The notes under the pieces: model-generated
Databases searched by the model: none
Seen by the model: the letters and a program-made list of their open reading frames with translations, nothing else
What the model was told of the DNA's origin: nothing
Position numbers and translations under genes: made by a program
Part shown: positions 18,745-27,760 of the stretch, one piece after another
Layout: each line of letters opens with the position of its first letter
How positions within the stretch are numbered: the first letter of the stretch is position 1
DNA from: Trichormus sp. M33_DOE_039
GTDB taxonomy: Bacteria; Cyanobacteriota; Cyanobacteriia; Cyanobacteriales; Nostocaceae
Assembly (NCBI GenBank): GCA_015296085.1
Contig: DVDT01000005.1
Location: 1 to 64,000 of the forward strand
Direction: 5' to 3'
Length of the DNA stretch: 64,000 nt

Positions 18745-19773
18745 ATGAATTCTTTCATCAAGGATATTTTTGGTTTATTTAACATCTTTGATGATGTTTA
18801 TCAACAACTAAAAAAACTATTAATTCCACCAAAAGCATATTCTTGGCAAACGCTCATTTATTTAAGCGTTTTTTCTGGTGTAATGTCTTATTTTGCTGTC
18901 ACTCCCATCAGAGATATTATCGCTCTTTGTGGCTGGTTATTTTTAATTACTGGAACTGCTTGGTATACCACTGATGATCCTCTAAAAGTTCCTGGTACTT
19001 ATATGCCAGTTGGGGCATTAGTTACCGGATTTTTAGTGTCTGTTTTTGCATTTGGTAATCAAAAAGATTTATTTACACCTATAACAATTGTACTTTGGCC
19101 AACAATATCGGCTTTGATTACAGCAATTCCCGAATTTATCGAGGGTACTGATACTGACTCTAAGGCTCGAATTCCCAAACCAGAAGCTCGACAAAAAATT
19201 CTTGTATTGGTCGGCAGTTGTATGATAATTAGCTGCTGGTTAAACTTTTATTTTGTGATGAATAACTGGTTACAAGAATATCCAAGTTTACTCGCAGACG
19301 AATTTCAAAGTAGTACCTTTGTGATTAGAAGAGAAGAACCAGAAAAAGTACCTGCAAACGGAGTTTTAATACTTAATCAACTGCAACCATTAGTAGAAGC
19401 ACAAATTTCAGAAAAGCCTTGGTCAGAAGTTGAGAGATGGCTTTTAGAGGCGAATGTCAAGGTAGAACAACTGGGAAAAGACATTTTAGATAAAAACTTA
19501 TCTCAATTGGACGAAAAAGAATTATGGCGTGTAGAGCCGCGTGTGACTAATACCAAATCTGGAGGTTATGTATTAGATTTACTGAGCATATGGACAGGCC
19601 CAAGTTCTAGTGCTAAGGGTTATTTTTTAAAGAAATCTTGCCGAATTGAACCGCTAGCAACATCAAGAAATAGCAATTCTAGTAGTGTGGGAGAAGATAA
19701 AATTGCAGTTGCAGAAATTGACTGCGATCGCACAATTTCCATTAGGAGAGAAACACCACCAGCGCAGCAGTAA
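18745..19773 (+). CDS. fraD: Filament integrity / septal junction protein FraD
   Basis: A 342-residue protein with about five membrane spans in residues 30-175 and a C-terminal extracytoplasmic region (about 180-342) containing a helical, charged segment (KPWSEVERWLLEANVKVEQL). This matches FraD, which localises to the septum and forms part of the septal junction plug needed for intercellular exchange and diazotrophic growth. The preferred start is the ATG at 18745, with AGAGGT just upstream. It lies between fraC and fraE on the same strand. Confidence 0.88.
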   Translation: MNSFIKDIFGLFNIFDDVYQQLKKLLIPPKAYSWQTLIYLSVFSGVMSYFAVTPIRDIIALCGWLFLITGTAWYTTDDPLKVPGTYMPVGALVTGFLVSVFAFGNQKDLFTPITIVLWPTISALITAIPEFIEGTDTDSKARIPKPEARQKILVLVGSCMIISCWLNFYFVMNNWLQEYPSLLADEFQSSTFVIRREEPEKVPANGVLILNQLQPLVEAQISEKPWSEVERWLLEANVKVEQLGKDILDKNLSQLDEKELWRVEPRVTNTKSGGYVLDLLSIWTGPSSSAKGYFLKKSCRIEPLATSRNSNSSSVGEDKIAVAEIDCDRTISIRRETPPAQQ

Positions 19774-19821
19774 CTTTGGGATCTGAGAAGGTAAAAATAA
19801 CTCATAAATAACTAATAAACA

Positions 19822-20595
19822 ATGACTAGAATATTAGTAATTGCTAAAAATGTATTTCAGGAAGTGATCCGCGATCGCATCCTGTATATTATCGCTTTTT
19901 ATGCTTTAATCTTGGCTGTAGCTAGCCGCGCTTTACCGGAATATGCAGCTAGCACTGATGATAAAATGTTTTTGGACTTTGGGATAGCAGCTATGAGTGC
20001 GATTAGTGTCATTGTGGCTATCTTTATTGGTACAAACTTAGTGAATAAAGAAATTGAAAAACGCACTATTTTATTATTAATTGCTAAACCTGTAAGTCGC
20101 GGAGAATTTATCACTGGGAAATTTTTTGGTTTATCCGCTGTTTTGGCTGTTTTAATTGCGAGTATGACAGCTATTTATCTACTATTTTTACAGTTTGGTA
20201 ATATTGCTTATTCAATGCCCAGCATTTTAATTGCATCATTATTTTTAATATTGCAGATAGCTGTAATAACTGCTGTGGCTATTACTTTTGGTGTATTTAC
20301 AAGTTCCTTATTAGCAGTAGCTTTAACATTTGCTGTGTATTTGATGGGGAATATTACTCAAAATTTAGTTGAACTGAGCCGAATGAGTCGCAACTTAGCA
20401 ATGGAAAGTGTTACTCAAGGTCTATATCTAATATTGCCAGATTTATCACGGCTAGATTTAAAAAATGATGCTGTTTATGGTTTGCAAGCAATACCAAACG
20501 CATCAACCTTAATGGGTAACGCAGTTTACGGCTTAATTTACATGACAATGTTGTTGGCGATCGCTATTTTTATTTTCTCACGTCGAGAATTTTAA
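19822..20595 (+). CDS. fraE: Filament integrity protein FraE, ABC-2-type permease
   Basis: A 257-residue integral membrane protein with six hydrophobic segments and an ABC-2 permease opening (ILVIAKNVFQEVIRDRILYIIAFYA). The KEIEKRTILLLIAKPVSRGEFITGKF loop is typical of ABC-2 family members. It starts 48 bases after fraD. In Anabaena FraE is required for filament integrity and heterocyst maturation. No ATPase gene is adjacent, so any ATP-binding partner must be encoded elsewhere. Confidence 0.88.
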   Translation: MTRILVIAKNVFQEVIRDRILYIIAFYALILAVASRALPEYAASTDDKMFLDFGIAAMSAISVIVAIFIGTNLVNKEIEKRTILLLIAKPVSRGEFITGKFFGLSAVLAVLIASMTAIYLLFLQFGNIAYSMPSILIASLFLILQIAVITAVAITFGVFTSSLLAVALTFAVYLMGNITQNLVELSRMSRNLAMESVTQGLYLILPDLSRLDLKNDAVYGLQAIPNASTLMGNAVYGLIYMTMLLAIAIFIFSRREF

Positions 20596-20647
20596 AAAGT
20601 AGGCTGAGAAAAAGCAAAATATAATTTTCTTTTACCTTTTACCCTTT

Positions 20648-20675
20648 GGGTGACTCTAGAAACGTCGCTACCGCT
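20648..20675. repeat. 28-base repeat, inverted copy of the one before fraC
   Basis: Exact reverse complement of 17817-17844. It lies 53 bases after the fraE stop, in front of the convergent sugar-permease gene. Confidence 0.75.
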
Positions 20676-20709
20676 AGGCTAACGCCATTTGCGCTCACCT
20701 TTTTACTTT

Positions 20710-21594
20710 TTAAGACTCCTCACCCCAACTTTTTAGTTGTAAATAGACTAATACGAGGGTAAAAGCTAATAGCACTGTGGCAGCGGCGGCGGCATAACCA
20801 AAATCAAATTGACCAAAAGCTTCTTGATAAATGTAGTAAACTAGCAAATTCGTAGTATTTAGGGGGCCACCACCAGTCACTACATAAACCTGCTCAAAAC
20901 TCCGCAAGGTGAAAATAGCAGTGGTAATTGTGGCAAAAATTAAGGTTGAGCGCAATCCGGGTAAGGTAATGTGCCAAAATTGTTGCCAACCATTAGCCCC
21001 ATCTAGTTCTGCGGCTTCGTAGCGACTAGGGGGAATAGCTTGTAAACCAGCCAAAAACACTACCATATTAAAACCGAGTTGTTTCCACACACTTAAAATA
21101 ATTAATACAGGCATTGCCCAAAATGTATCACCCAGCCAAGAAATAGCCGGAATGCCAAATAAACTTAAAAAGCCATTGAAAGGGCCAGAGGTTTGAAATA
21201 ACCAACGAAATCCTAAACCAGCCGCCACTAAAGAAGTAATAGAAGGTAAAAAATAGGCACTCCGCAGGAAACCTCGCAGTACTATGGAACGATTTAACAA
21301 GACTGCTAAACCTATCGGAATGATCAAACTAGGAATGACGGTGACAACGGTAAAATAAACGGTATTGCCAAGAACTTGCCAAAAATCAGGATTAAAAATT
21401 AAACGCCAGTAATTTTTAATCCCTACCCAATAAGCACCTGTCGAAGTAAAACTACCAGCAGTGAAGCTGAGATAACACAAATAAGCAATTGGCCAAATAA
21501 CAAATAAACCTAATAAAATTAGTGCGGGTGAGAGAAAAGTCCAGGCAGCAAATGTATCATTATCTAACCATGACTTCGCATATTTTTTTTGCAT
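20710..21594 (-). CDS. Carbohydrate ABC transporter permease (MalF/UgpA type)
   Basis: A 294-residue permease with six membrane spans and the binding-protein-dependent inner-membrane motif EAAELDGANGWQQFWHITLPGL, which contacts the ATPase. It belongs to the CUT1 sugar transporter family, one of two permease subunits that import oligosaccharides or glycerol phosphates. No second permease, solute-binding protein or ATPase gene is adjacent, so the rest of the transporter must lie elsewhere. The ATG at 21594 gives a short basic N-terminus before the first span. Confidence 0.88.
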   Translation of the reverse strand: MQKKYAKSWLDNDTFAAWTFLSPALILLGLFVIWPIAYLCYLSFTAGSFTSTGAYWVGIKNYWRLIFNPDFWQVLGNTVYFTVVTVIPSLIIPIGLAVLLNRSIVLRGFLRSAYFLPSITSLVAAGLGFRWLFQTSGPFNGFLSLFGIPAISWLGDTFWAMPVLIILSVWKQLGFNMVVFLAGLQAIPPSRYEAAELDGANGWQQFWHITLPGLRSTLIFATITTAIFTLRSFEQVYVVTGGGPLNTTNLLVYYIYQEAFGQFDFGYAAAAATVLLAFTLVLVYLQLKSWGEES

Positions 21595-21676
21595 TATAAT
21601 TTTCCTCTTGGCTATTCAGTTAATGTATTGATATCCTCGTAAGTTTGAGTTTTGAGTTTTGGATTTTGAATTGCAT

Positions 21677-22348
21677 ATGATTTTCTGCCCTGATTCTACC
21701 TCTAGTCTTGTGTCTCCCAGCATTAATACTCATCAATCTGCTGTAATAAATCCTCTAAAACTGGGAATTTTGGCTTCTGGTAGTGGGAGTAATTTTGAAG
21801 CAGTTGCTCAGGCTATTGAAGACAAGCAACTAAATGCCCAAATTCAAGTGTTAATTTACAATAATCCCTCGGCTAAAGCAGCTAATAGGGCAGCTAATAG
21901 AGGAATAGAAACGGTTTTGTTGAATCATCGTAAGTATAAAAATCGCGAATCATTAGACCAAGAAATTGTCAATACATTACGGCGATATGATGTAGATTGG
22001 GTAATTTTGGCAGGTTGGATGCGAGTTGTTACATCCGTATTCATTGATGCCTTTCCTAATAGAATTATTAATATTCACCCCAGTTTATTACCTAGTTTTA
22101 AAGGAATTCACGCTGTAGAACAAGCCTTACAAGCTGGGGTGAAAATCACCGGTTGCACAGTACATTTAGTGTGTTTAGAAGTAGATAGTGGTGAGATATT
22201 AATACAAGCGGCTGTGCCAATCCTACCAGATGACACAGCCGAAACACTCCACGCCAGAATTCAAGTCCAAGAGCATAAGATATTACCACAGGCGATCGCA
22301 CTAGCAGCACACAAGCAATCAAAACCGTTACTTGTAAGCAATTCTTAA
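21677..22348 (+). CDS. purN: Phosphoribosylglycinamide formyltransferase (GART, PurN type)
   Basis: A 223-residue enzyme that transfers a formyl group from 10-formyl-THF to GAR in purine synthesis. It shows the phosphate-binding GILASGSGSNFEAV, the formyl-transfer signature NIHPSLLPSFKG with the active-site His, and GCTVHLVCLEVDSGEI containing the catalytic Asp. An N-terminal extension of about 30 residues precedes the catalytic fold. I chose the ATG at 21677; an upstream TTG is in frame within AT-rich sequence. Confidence 0.93.
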   Translation: MIFCPDSTSSLVSPSINTHQSAVINPLKLGILASGSGSNFEAVAQAIEDKQLNAQIQVLIYNNPSAKAANRAANRGIETVLLNHRKYKNRESLDQEIVNTLRRYDVDWVILAGWMRVVTSVFIDAFPNRIINIHPSLLPSFKGIHAVEQALQAGVKITGCTVHLVCLEVDSGEILIQAAVPILPDDTAETLHARIQVQEHKILPQAIALAAHKQSKPLLVSNS

Positions 22349-22360
22349 TCAATAGTTACT

Positions 22361-22942
22361 TTACGGTTGCTGTATCTTCCACAGGCAGCTAGAAATCCAA
22401 TTGGTTAAAATGTGAGCAACAATTGGCACTAGTAAGTTACCGCTCCAAAGTGCGCTGTATCCCAGTATTACGCCAATAATAGTTGCCCAAACAACGTACG
22501 GCCATTGTTGAGAACCACTCAAATGCAAAATCCCAAAGCAAATACTAGAGCCAATGACTGCTAGATGATCTAATCCTAAAGCGGGTAACATCACACCGCG
22601 AAATAATAGTTCTTCACTTAGTCCAGGTAGCAATCCTAACCATATTAAGTCAGGCCAAGCTAAAGGCTTCAGTACTAATTCCAAGTAATAATCAGCACTT
22701 CTGCGGTATGGTGTCCACAGACGATAGGCGATACCACTTAATGCTGTGATTAACAGGCCTACACCCAAACCTAAAAGTAAATCCCTGGGATACAAATGCC
22801 ACTCAAATAGCAAAAAGTTGCCGAAGTGCAACCACACCCTGGCAACTATCCACAACAGAATTGCAGTGACTCCCATAGCCACTAGCACTTGGGTACGCGT
22901 CAAATATGGAATTTCTGGCTCTTGTTTTTGTTTTTCAACCAC
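22361..22942 (-). CDS. CPBP-family intramembrane glutamic endopeptidase
   Basis: A 193-residue membrane protein with about six hydrophobic segments. It has the CPBP/Rce1-type motifs EELLFRG (Glu110, Glu111, Arg115), FGILH (His140) and a final HILTN. These residues form the intramembrane protease site of the CaaX/bacteriocin-processing superfamily. Substrates are unknown in cyanobacteria. It starts with GTG at 22942 and is convergent with purN, 12 bases away. Confidence 0.85.
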   Translation of the reverse strand: MVEKQKQEPEIPYLTRTQVLVAMGVTAILLWIVARVWLHFGNFLLFEWHLYPRDLLLGLGVGLLITALSGIAYRLWTPYRRSADYYLELVLKPLAWPDLIWLGLLPGLSEELLFRGVMLPALGLDHLAVIGSSICFGILHLSGSQQWPYVVWATIIGVILGYSALWSGNLLVPIVAHILTNWISSCLWKIQQP

Positions 22943-22971
22943 GGGTGTTTGGGGAATGGGGACGTATCAAT

Positions 22972-24069
22972 TCAAAATTCAAAATTAAGAACTTCAGTTA
23001 ATTTTTGATTGTTGAGTGTTGACAACGGATACATTTTAGGGATTAGGGAATCTGGGTTAATACCTGCTTTATAAGCTACTAATAGACCTACTGCTTCTAA
23101 ATAAGAATTTACTTGTATAGATTTGATTCCCAAAGGTTGAGAAGGCACTTTGATTTGGGTGTGATTTTCCTCTACAGTGATGATTTGACATGGCTGTTGG
23201 CTAAAGCTGAGTAATGCACTACTACCGCAGGCCGTGGCTGGCATAATTATGGCATCTACTTGTTCTGCCCAAATATCGTCTTGGAGGGATCTAGTTAATT
23301 CCTTTTCTAATATAAATTGTGGGGCGCGGCTCAATCCTACAAGTACACTTGGTAAGAAAGTATAACCTAATTCTTCCGCAGCCGATCGCGGGGATAAATC
23401 AGGCTCTGGAGGTTCAGCCACCAAGGCTGGTGCATGGGCGCAGGGAATTTGAAAGTTTCTAACTACTAAATGGCTAATTACGGCTTCTGCACCTGCAATT
23501 GGGTCTACACCTTGACCCAGGCGATAGTTTTGTGCTGCTTCCTCATCCATATTATCGGGGAAACGGGCAACAACTGCGATCGCTTCTGCTCCCGCTTGTT
23601 TAATTAATGTTTCAGCCCCCCTGAGTAAACTATCTGGATTGCCAATAGTTCCCCAACTTGCCCCTGATGACGAGGTGCGTAATTCTACGTTTAACGGTGC
23701 GTCAGTAATTACATAATCTGTAAGAGTCAATCCCAAAGTTGCCCGCGCGGCATCGGCTGCTTGTAGGTGTCGTAGCCTTAACTCTGGTTCAATTCCCTGG
23801 TCTAAAAGTAAACCTATTTTGTTATTGCGTACAGGACGTAATCCCCAGCAACCGGCGGAGAATTTGTCCAAGCCGTAGCCTTCAACATAGAAAGCATTGG
23901 GGATATTCCAGTACAAGCTTGCACCGTTGAGGACATTAGGGTGAGTGATCAGGCGATCGCAAACCTGTGCTATTAATCTAGCAACAGGTATAGCATCCCC
24001 TGCATACCCACCAATTGCCGCACCAACGCCAGTTGGGACAATTAAAATAGCAGTGTAGGGACGATTCAT
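22972..24069 (-). CDS. Conserved protein of unknown function (DUF3326-like)
   Basis: A 365-residue soluble protein starting MNRPYTAILIVPTGVGAAIGGYAGDA. It has Gly-rich turns, an NGASLYWNIPNAFYVEGY block and the conserved patch IIMPATACGSSALLSFS. From memory this matches the family called DUF3326; no reaction is known. No membrane segments or signal peptide are present. It is convergent with nothing and lies close behind the small reverse-strand gene at 24090, possibly in one transcript. Confidence 0.7.
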   Translation of the reverse strand: MNRPYTAILIVPTGVGAAIGGYAGDAIPVARLIAQVCDRLITHPNVLNGASLYWNIPNAFYVEGYGLDKFSAGCWGLRPVRNNKIGLLLDQGIEPELRLRHLQAADAARATLGLTLTDYVITDAPLNVELRTSSSGASWGTIGNPDSLLRGAETLIKQAGAEAIAVVARFPDNMDEEAAQNYRLGQGVDPIAGAEAVISHLVVRNFQIPCAHAPALVAEPPEPDLSPRSAAEELGYTFLPSVLVGLSRAPQFILEKELTRSLQDDIWAEQVDAIIMPATACGSSALLSFSQQPCQIITVEENHTQIKVPSQPLGIKSIQVNSYLEAVGLLVAYKAGINPDSLIPKMYPLSTLNNQKLTEVLNFEF

Positions 24070-24089
24070 ATTGAGTGCTGAGTTCTGAA

Positions 24090-24272
24090 TTACTCAGCAC
24101 TCACGGTAGTCACTACAGCTTCTACAGTAGCTTTTTCTTTGTCAGTATCTACAGCAGTAATTGCCCATCTTAAAGGTTCGCCCTGCTTTTGCAACTCAGC
24201 TTCAATCACTTGTTGTAACTCTGTAGGTGTTTCTTGAAGGTCGATTTCTGCGGTAATGAAATGGGTTGTCAT
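24090..24272 (-). CDS. Small conserved hypothetical protein
   Basis: A 60-residue acidic protein, MTTHFITAEIDLQETPTELQ then VIEAELQKQGEPLRWAITAVD, with a beta-alpha-beta-beta pattern. It has a proper ATG, and composition like its neighbours. It is 20 bases upstream of the DUF3326-like gene on the same strand, so the two may be co-transcribed. No family was recognised and no catalytic residues stand out. Confidence 0.65.
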   Translation of the reverse strand: MTTHFITAEIDLQETPTELQQVIEAELQKQGEPLRWAITAVDTDKEKATVEAVVTTVSAE

Positions 24273-24456
24273 TGGTTTCAGTCCGGTTGATTTGTAGATT
24301 CTAGAATAACCGATCTCAGCCAGAGCAAAATACTGATTTTATCTATTTTGTTGATTATTCACAGTAATTGGTAATAATCACTATCAGCAATTTGTGTTTT
24401 TTGCCATAAATCCTGACAGCAAAAATTTACCAATTACTAACATTAATCTTTTGAGA

Positions 24457-24771
24457 TTATTTACCGAATTGTTTCTGATAAACTACTTCTTCTTTTTCTG
24501 TCTCAACCTTCACATCAGAACGGGGATAAGCTACACACAGCAATACGTAGCCTTCTTTTTGCAGTTCGGGGCTAACTCCCATCCCGTCAGCTTGGTCTAC
24601 AGTTCCGCTGATAATTTGTCCTGCACAAGTTGTACAGACACCAGCATGACAAGAACTGGGCAAATCTAGCCCTTGCTCATCGGCAACTGATAAAATGGTT
24701 TTATCTTCAGGAACTTGTAATGTGTGGGTTTTACCTTGGTGGAGAATTTCAACGGTGTAAGTCTTGGACAT
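24457..24771 (-). CDS. [2Fe-2S] plant-type ferredoxin
   Basis: A 104-residue ferredoxin with Cys41, Cys46, Cys49 and Cys79, the classic CX4CX2CX29C spacing (SSCHAGVCTTCAG...LLCVAYP). Such proteins accept electrons from photosystem I and pass them to FNR, nitrite reductase or other enzymes. The C-terminal tail (about 24 residues after the last cysteine, ending VVYQKQFGK) is longer than in PetF, so it is a paralogue rather than the main photosynthetic ferredoxin. Confidence 0.92.
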   Translation of the reverse strand: MSKTYTVEILHQGKTHTLQVPEDKTILSVADEQGLDLPSSCHAGVCTTCAGQIISGTVDQADGMGVSPELQKEGYVLLCVAYPRSDVKVETEKEEVVYQKQFGK

Positions 24772-24965
24772 ATTCTAAAAAATGAATGCAATAGACAAAC
24801 TCACTATTATATCTGAATTGTTTAACAATATTGCAGATATGGCCAACTACTAAAGAAAGCGCGATCGCGTTCATCTAAGTGAAGCAGCTTAATTTAGAAT
24901 TGAGCAATCGAGGGTGCGATGGTCTACGACCGACTGTCGGTCGTCGCTCAATATCATCAATCATT

Positions 24966-25676
24966 TTATAGAATATCCGGGTCAATATTTAACTCCCGCA
25001 ACTTAGCGGCTAGGCGTTCAGCACGTTGCTTTTCTTGTTCAGCACGTTGCTTTTCTTCATCTGCGCGCTGTTTTTCTTGTGCTGCTAGTTCTTCCGGTGT
25101 CGGCACTAACTCCCCTTGTGCTGTAAAATAGCGTAATTGATTATTCTGTACGCCCAAATATAACTCTAACTGCTGACTCCATAACCAACCTTGGGGATTT
25201 GGTTCTATGGGTTGATAATTACCATCCACTAAATGAAAGCCGACAAACTCTAAATTATCGGAGTCAAACCAAAAATATTCCGGTGTGCGAAAAATATCTT
25301 GATAAATTTGTTTTTTTAAACCTTTGTCTGTGGCTTTGGTGGAAGGTGACAGTAACTCAACAATAATATTGGGATACTTACCGTCTTCTTGCCAGATTAC
25401 CCAACTTTTGCGCGGTTTCTTTTCACATCCTCGCACGACAAAAAAATCAGGGCCGCGAAATTCTTCTGATTTGAGTTGACGCTGGCTATAGTATATTGTC
25501 AGATTTCCCGCAGCATAAAAGTCATTACGGTTTTGCCACCACCATTCTAAACATTGTAATAACAGAATAATTTGGCGTAGATATAAATCGCTTTCCAATG
25601 GTGGTTCGTGACTTTCGATATCTCCTGGCGGAAATATTATATCTGCTACTGGTTCTAATTCTTGGGCTACTGACAT
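24966..25676 (-). CDS. Uma2-family (DUF820) PD-(D/E)XK nuclease-like protein
   Basis: A 236-residue protein with the Uma2 restriction-endonuclease-like core: FRGPDFFVVRG, the WVIWQEDGKYPNIIVELLSPST strand carrying the E of the D...ExK-like site, and the KKQIYQDIFRTPEYFWFDSD block. Residues about 190-225 form a charged coiled coil with repeats of EEKQRAEQ, followed by the common tail LAAKLRELNIDPD. These genes occur in many cyanobacterial copies, and the physiological role is unknown. DNA cleavage is inferred from fold only. Confidence 0.85.
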   Translation of the reverse strand: MSVAQELEPVADIIFPPGDIESHEPPLESDLYLRQIILLLQCLEWWWQNRNDFYAAGNLTIYYSQRQLKSEEFRGPDFFVVRGCEKKPRKSWVIWQEDGKYPNIIVELLSPSTKATDKGLKKQIYQDIFRTPEYFWFDSDNLEFVGFHLVDGNYQPIEPNPQGWLWSQQLELYLGVQNNQLRYFTAQGELVPTPEELAAQEKQRADEEKQRAEQEKQRAERLAAKLRELNIDPDIL

Positions 25677-25752
25677 AACTTAATTGGGGCTATGGATAAT
25701 ATCGGCTGAGGGGATGTTTGAAAAGTTCCTGGTGATGTATCCAATACTTTTA

Positions 25753-25866
25753 GATCCCCCTAAGTCCCCCTTTTTAAGGGGGACTTTGATTCTTGTTCCC
25801 CCCTTTTTAAGGCTTTGATTCTTTTGATTCTTGTTCCCCCCTTTTTAAGGGGGGTTAGGGGGGATC
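25753..25866. repeat. GATCCCCC...GGGGGATC palindromic dispersed repeat
   Basis: A 114-base G/C-tract element that begins GATCCCCCTAAGTCCCCC and ends GGTTAGGGGGGATC, so the two ends are inverted copies. Inside it the TTTGATTCTTGTTCCCCCC unit is duplicated. A similar element lies at 28212-28289. These are MITE-like repeats common in filamentous cyanobacteria. Confidence 0.75.
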
Positions 25867-26335
25867 AACAAGTCTTTAAACACACAGCCAACCACGTCTC
25901 AAATAACTTCTGAGATTGGATGCACAGATGTTATTACTATCATAATCTTGCTGATTGATGATGATTTGCGTAGGGAGAACATCGCCGTAGCGATCGCATT
26001 TTACCAGCACATCCTGAAAATGCTTTGGTAGAAGAGTTTTATCAATTACTATAATATTCACTAATTATAGTTAAATTTGCTTAGTTATAGTTATGCGCGA
26101 TTATTCTTCGCCTACACTTCGTGAACGCGTTTCTTTAAAAACTGTATCTGTAAGTCTGCCGTTTGGTATTGGTTCGCTGGCTTGGGAAGCAACATAACCT
26201 TGTAGCATAAGTTCTCAACAACATCAGCAGAGTGGTTGACAATCATCTGCCAAGTTCTGAAGTGAGTTAGTTAAAAGCTGCTGAGGACAGCATCATCAAG
26301 CGTTGGCAACTATTACAGGTGTGAAAGAGTAATCA

Positions 26336-27331
26336 ATGGACAAGTTTGAGTTTGATGTTTTCCTTTGCCACAAGGGTGAAGATAAGGAAACAGTAATAGA
26401 AATAGCCCATAAATTACAAGCTGAATATCAAATTAAACCGTGGCTAGATGAATGGGAACTACAACCTGGTCTTCCCTGGCAACCAGAATTAGAAAGACAA
26501 ATTCAGAACATTAAGTCAGCAGCAGTTTTTATAGGTCAAAGTGGTATAGTCCCTTGGCAAGAAGAAGAAATACACGGCTTTTTACGTGAATTTAATCGCC
26601 GCAAATGTCCTGTAATTCCTGTATTACTTCCTAATGCTGCACAAAAGCCAGAATTACCTGTTTTCTTAGCTGGTAGAACGTGGGTTGATTTTCGTTCACA
26701 AAGCCGTAATTATACAGATCCTTGGATAACATTAGTACAGGGTATTACCGGGAAAAAGCCAGGGACAACACCCATAATTCTGCCTTCACCACCAAGAACC
26801 CCTGAACTAGAAAAAGATGACCTATCCTCAGAAAAAGGCATAGACTACACCAGACTACGCGACTTACTAGCCGCAAAAAGGTGGAAAGAAGCCGATAAAG
26901 AAACCTATCTAGTAATGATTCAGGCTGTAGGTAAAAAAGGAGGCGACTACTTCACCGATGATGAACTCTTAAATTTTCCTTGTACTGACTTACGCACAAT
27001 AGACAGACTGTGGGTGAAATACAGCAATGGACATTTTGGCTTCAGCATCCAGAAGGAAATATATTTGAGCCTTGGCGGTAAAACTGACGGTAAGTATTAC
27101 AACAAAGCCTGGATGAAGTTTGGCGATCGCGTAGGATGGAGTGAGAATAATAGTTGGCTCTATTATTATGACTTAACTTTTGAGACTTCTTCCCCTAGAG
27201 GAAACCTCCCTCTGGGGTGGAGTCGGATATTCATTCCAGGATATCGTGCGAGGGTAGTGCGGGAGTGGTTGGTGGTGGGGTTTGGAGTGGTGTTGCGGCT
27301 CTTCTCTCGCATCGAGACTTGTAAAGTGTAA
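26336..27331 (+). CDS. TIR domain - GUN4 domain fusion protein
   Basis: A 331-residue protein in two parts. Residues 1-135 form a TIR domain: FDVFLCHKGEDKE opens it, PWLDEWELQPG is the central loop, and the acidic PWQEEEI (75-79) contains the conserved Glu expected for NAD-cleaving TIRs. Residues ~165-295 form a GUN4 domain (GIDYTRLRDLLAAKRWKEADKET, DLRTIDRLWVKYSNGHFGFS). GUN4 binds porphyrins such as Mg-protoporphyrin. The C-terminus ends RLFSRIETCKV. Possible roles are immunity or tetrapyrrole-sensing cell death; function is inference. It sits among toxin-antitoxin genes. Confidence 0.88.
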   Translation: MDKFEFDVFLCHKGEDKETVIEIAHKLQAEYQIKPWLDEWELQPGLPWQPELERQIQNIKSAAVFIGQSGIVPWQEEEIHGFLREFNRRKCPVIPVLLPNAAQKPELPVFLAGRTWVDFRSQSRNYTDPWITLVQGITGKKPGTTPIILPSPPRTPELEKDDLSSEKGIDYTRLRDLLAAKRWKEADKETYLVMIQAVGKKGGDYFTDDELLNFPCTDLRTIDRLWVKYSNGHFGFSIQKEIYLSLGGKTDGKYYNKAWMKFGDRVGWSENNSWLYYYDLTFETSSPRGNLPLGWSRIFIPGYRARVVREWLVVGFGVVLRLFSRIETCKV

Positions 27332-27415
27332 CACGCCCTAATGGGAAGTCAAAATTTATTTCTCTAGTTTTCCTCTAGATGTTATTGAGGCATAAAAATT
27401 TATGGCATTACTGAG

Positions 27416-27760
27416 CTAAATATACAATAATTGATTAGCAATTTCGTCTGCTGTCAAAGTATCAAGAAGGATAGCAGCCCTCTCAGCAATTTCATAGACA
27501 TTTCTACGTTTAGCAATCAAAATCCCTGCATGAGTTTGACTATTAACTACATAATCTGTGTGTAATTCCTCAAAATCAAGTCGGTTATGTGTTAATATGC
27601 AACGTTCAATAGATCCAGCAAAAGCTAATTGTTTTTGATCTGCTTCTCCTAACATTTGCTGTTCTCTTGCTGTTGTTGCATCAAAACCTCTTGCTAAGAG
27701 TCAATTACTCACTAGAACATCTACATCTTCATCAATATAAACTTGAGCAAAAATTGTCAT
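27416..27760 (-). pseudogene. DUF5615 PIN-like toxin with an in-frame stop
   Basis: The reverse frame from the ATG at 27760 reads MTIFAQVYIDEDVDVLVSN, then TGA at 27703-27701, then continues without shift as LLARGFDATTAREQQMLGEADQKQLAFAGS and TADEIANQLLYI to 27416. The full frame is 114 codons with one stop at codon 20, and the downstream part matches DUF5615 PIN-like proteins closely. The start overlaps the stop of the DUF433 gene by four bases (ATGA), the usual layout of this pair. The gene is probably inactivated; internal re-start at Met (27655) would lose the first acidic residues. Confidence 0.8.

Noticed and set aside
25876-26061. A 61-residue reverse frame starting with GTG after a palindromic repeat
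   Set aside because: No family, GTG start, and position beside a dispersed repeat make it doubtful; it may be a decayed fragment.
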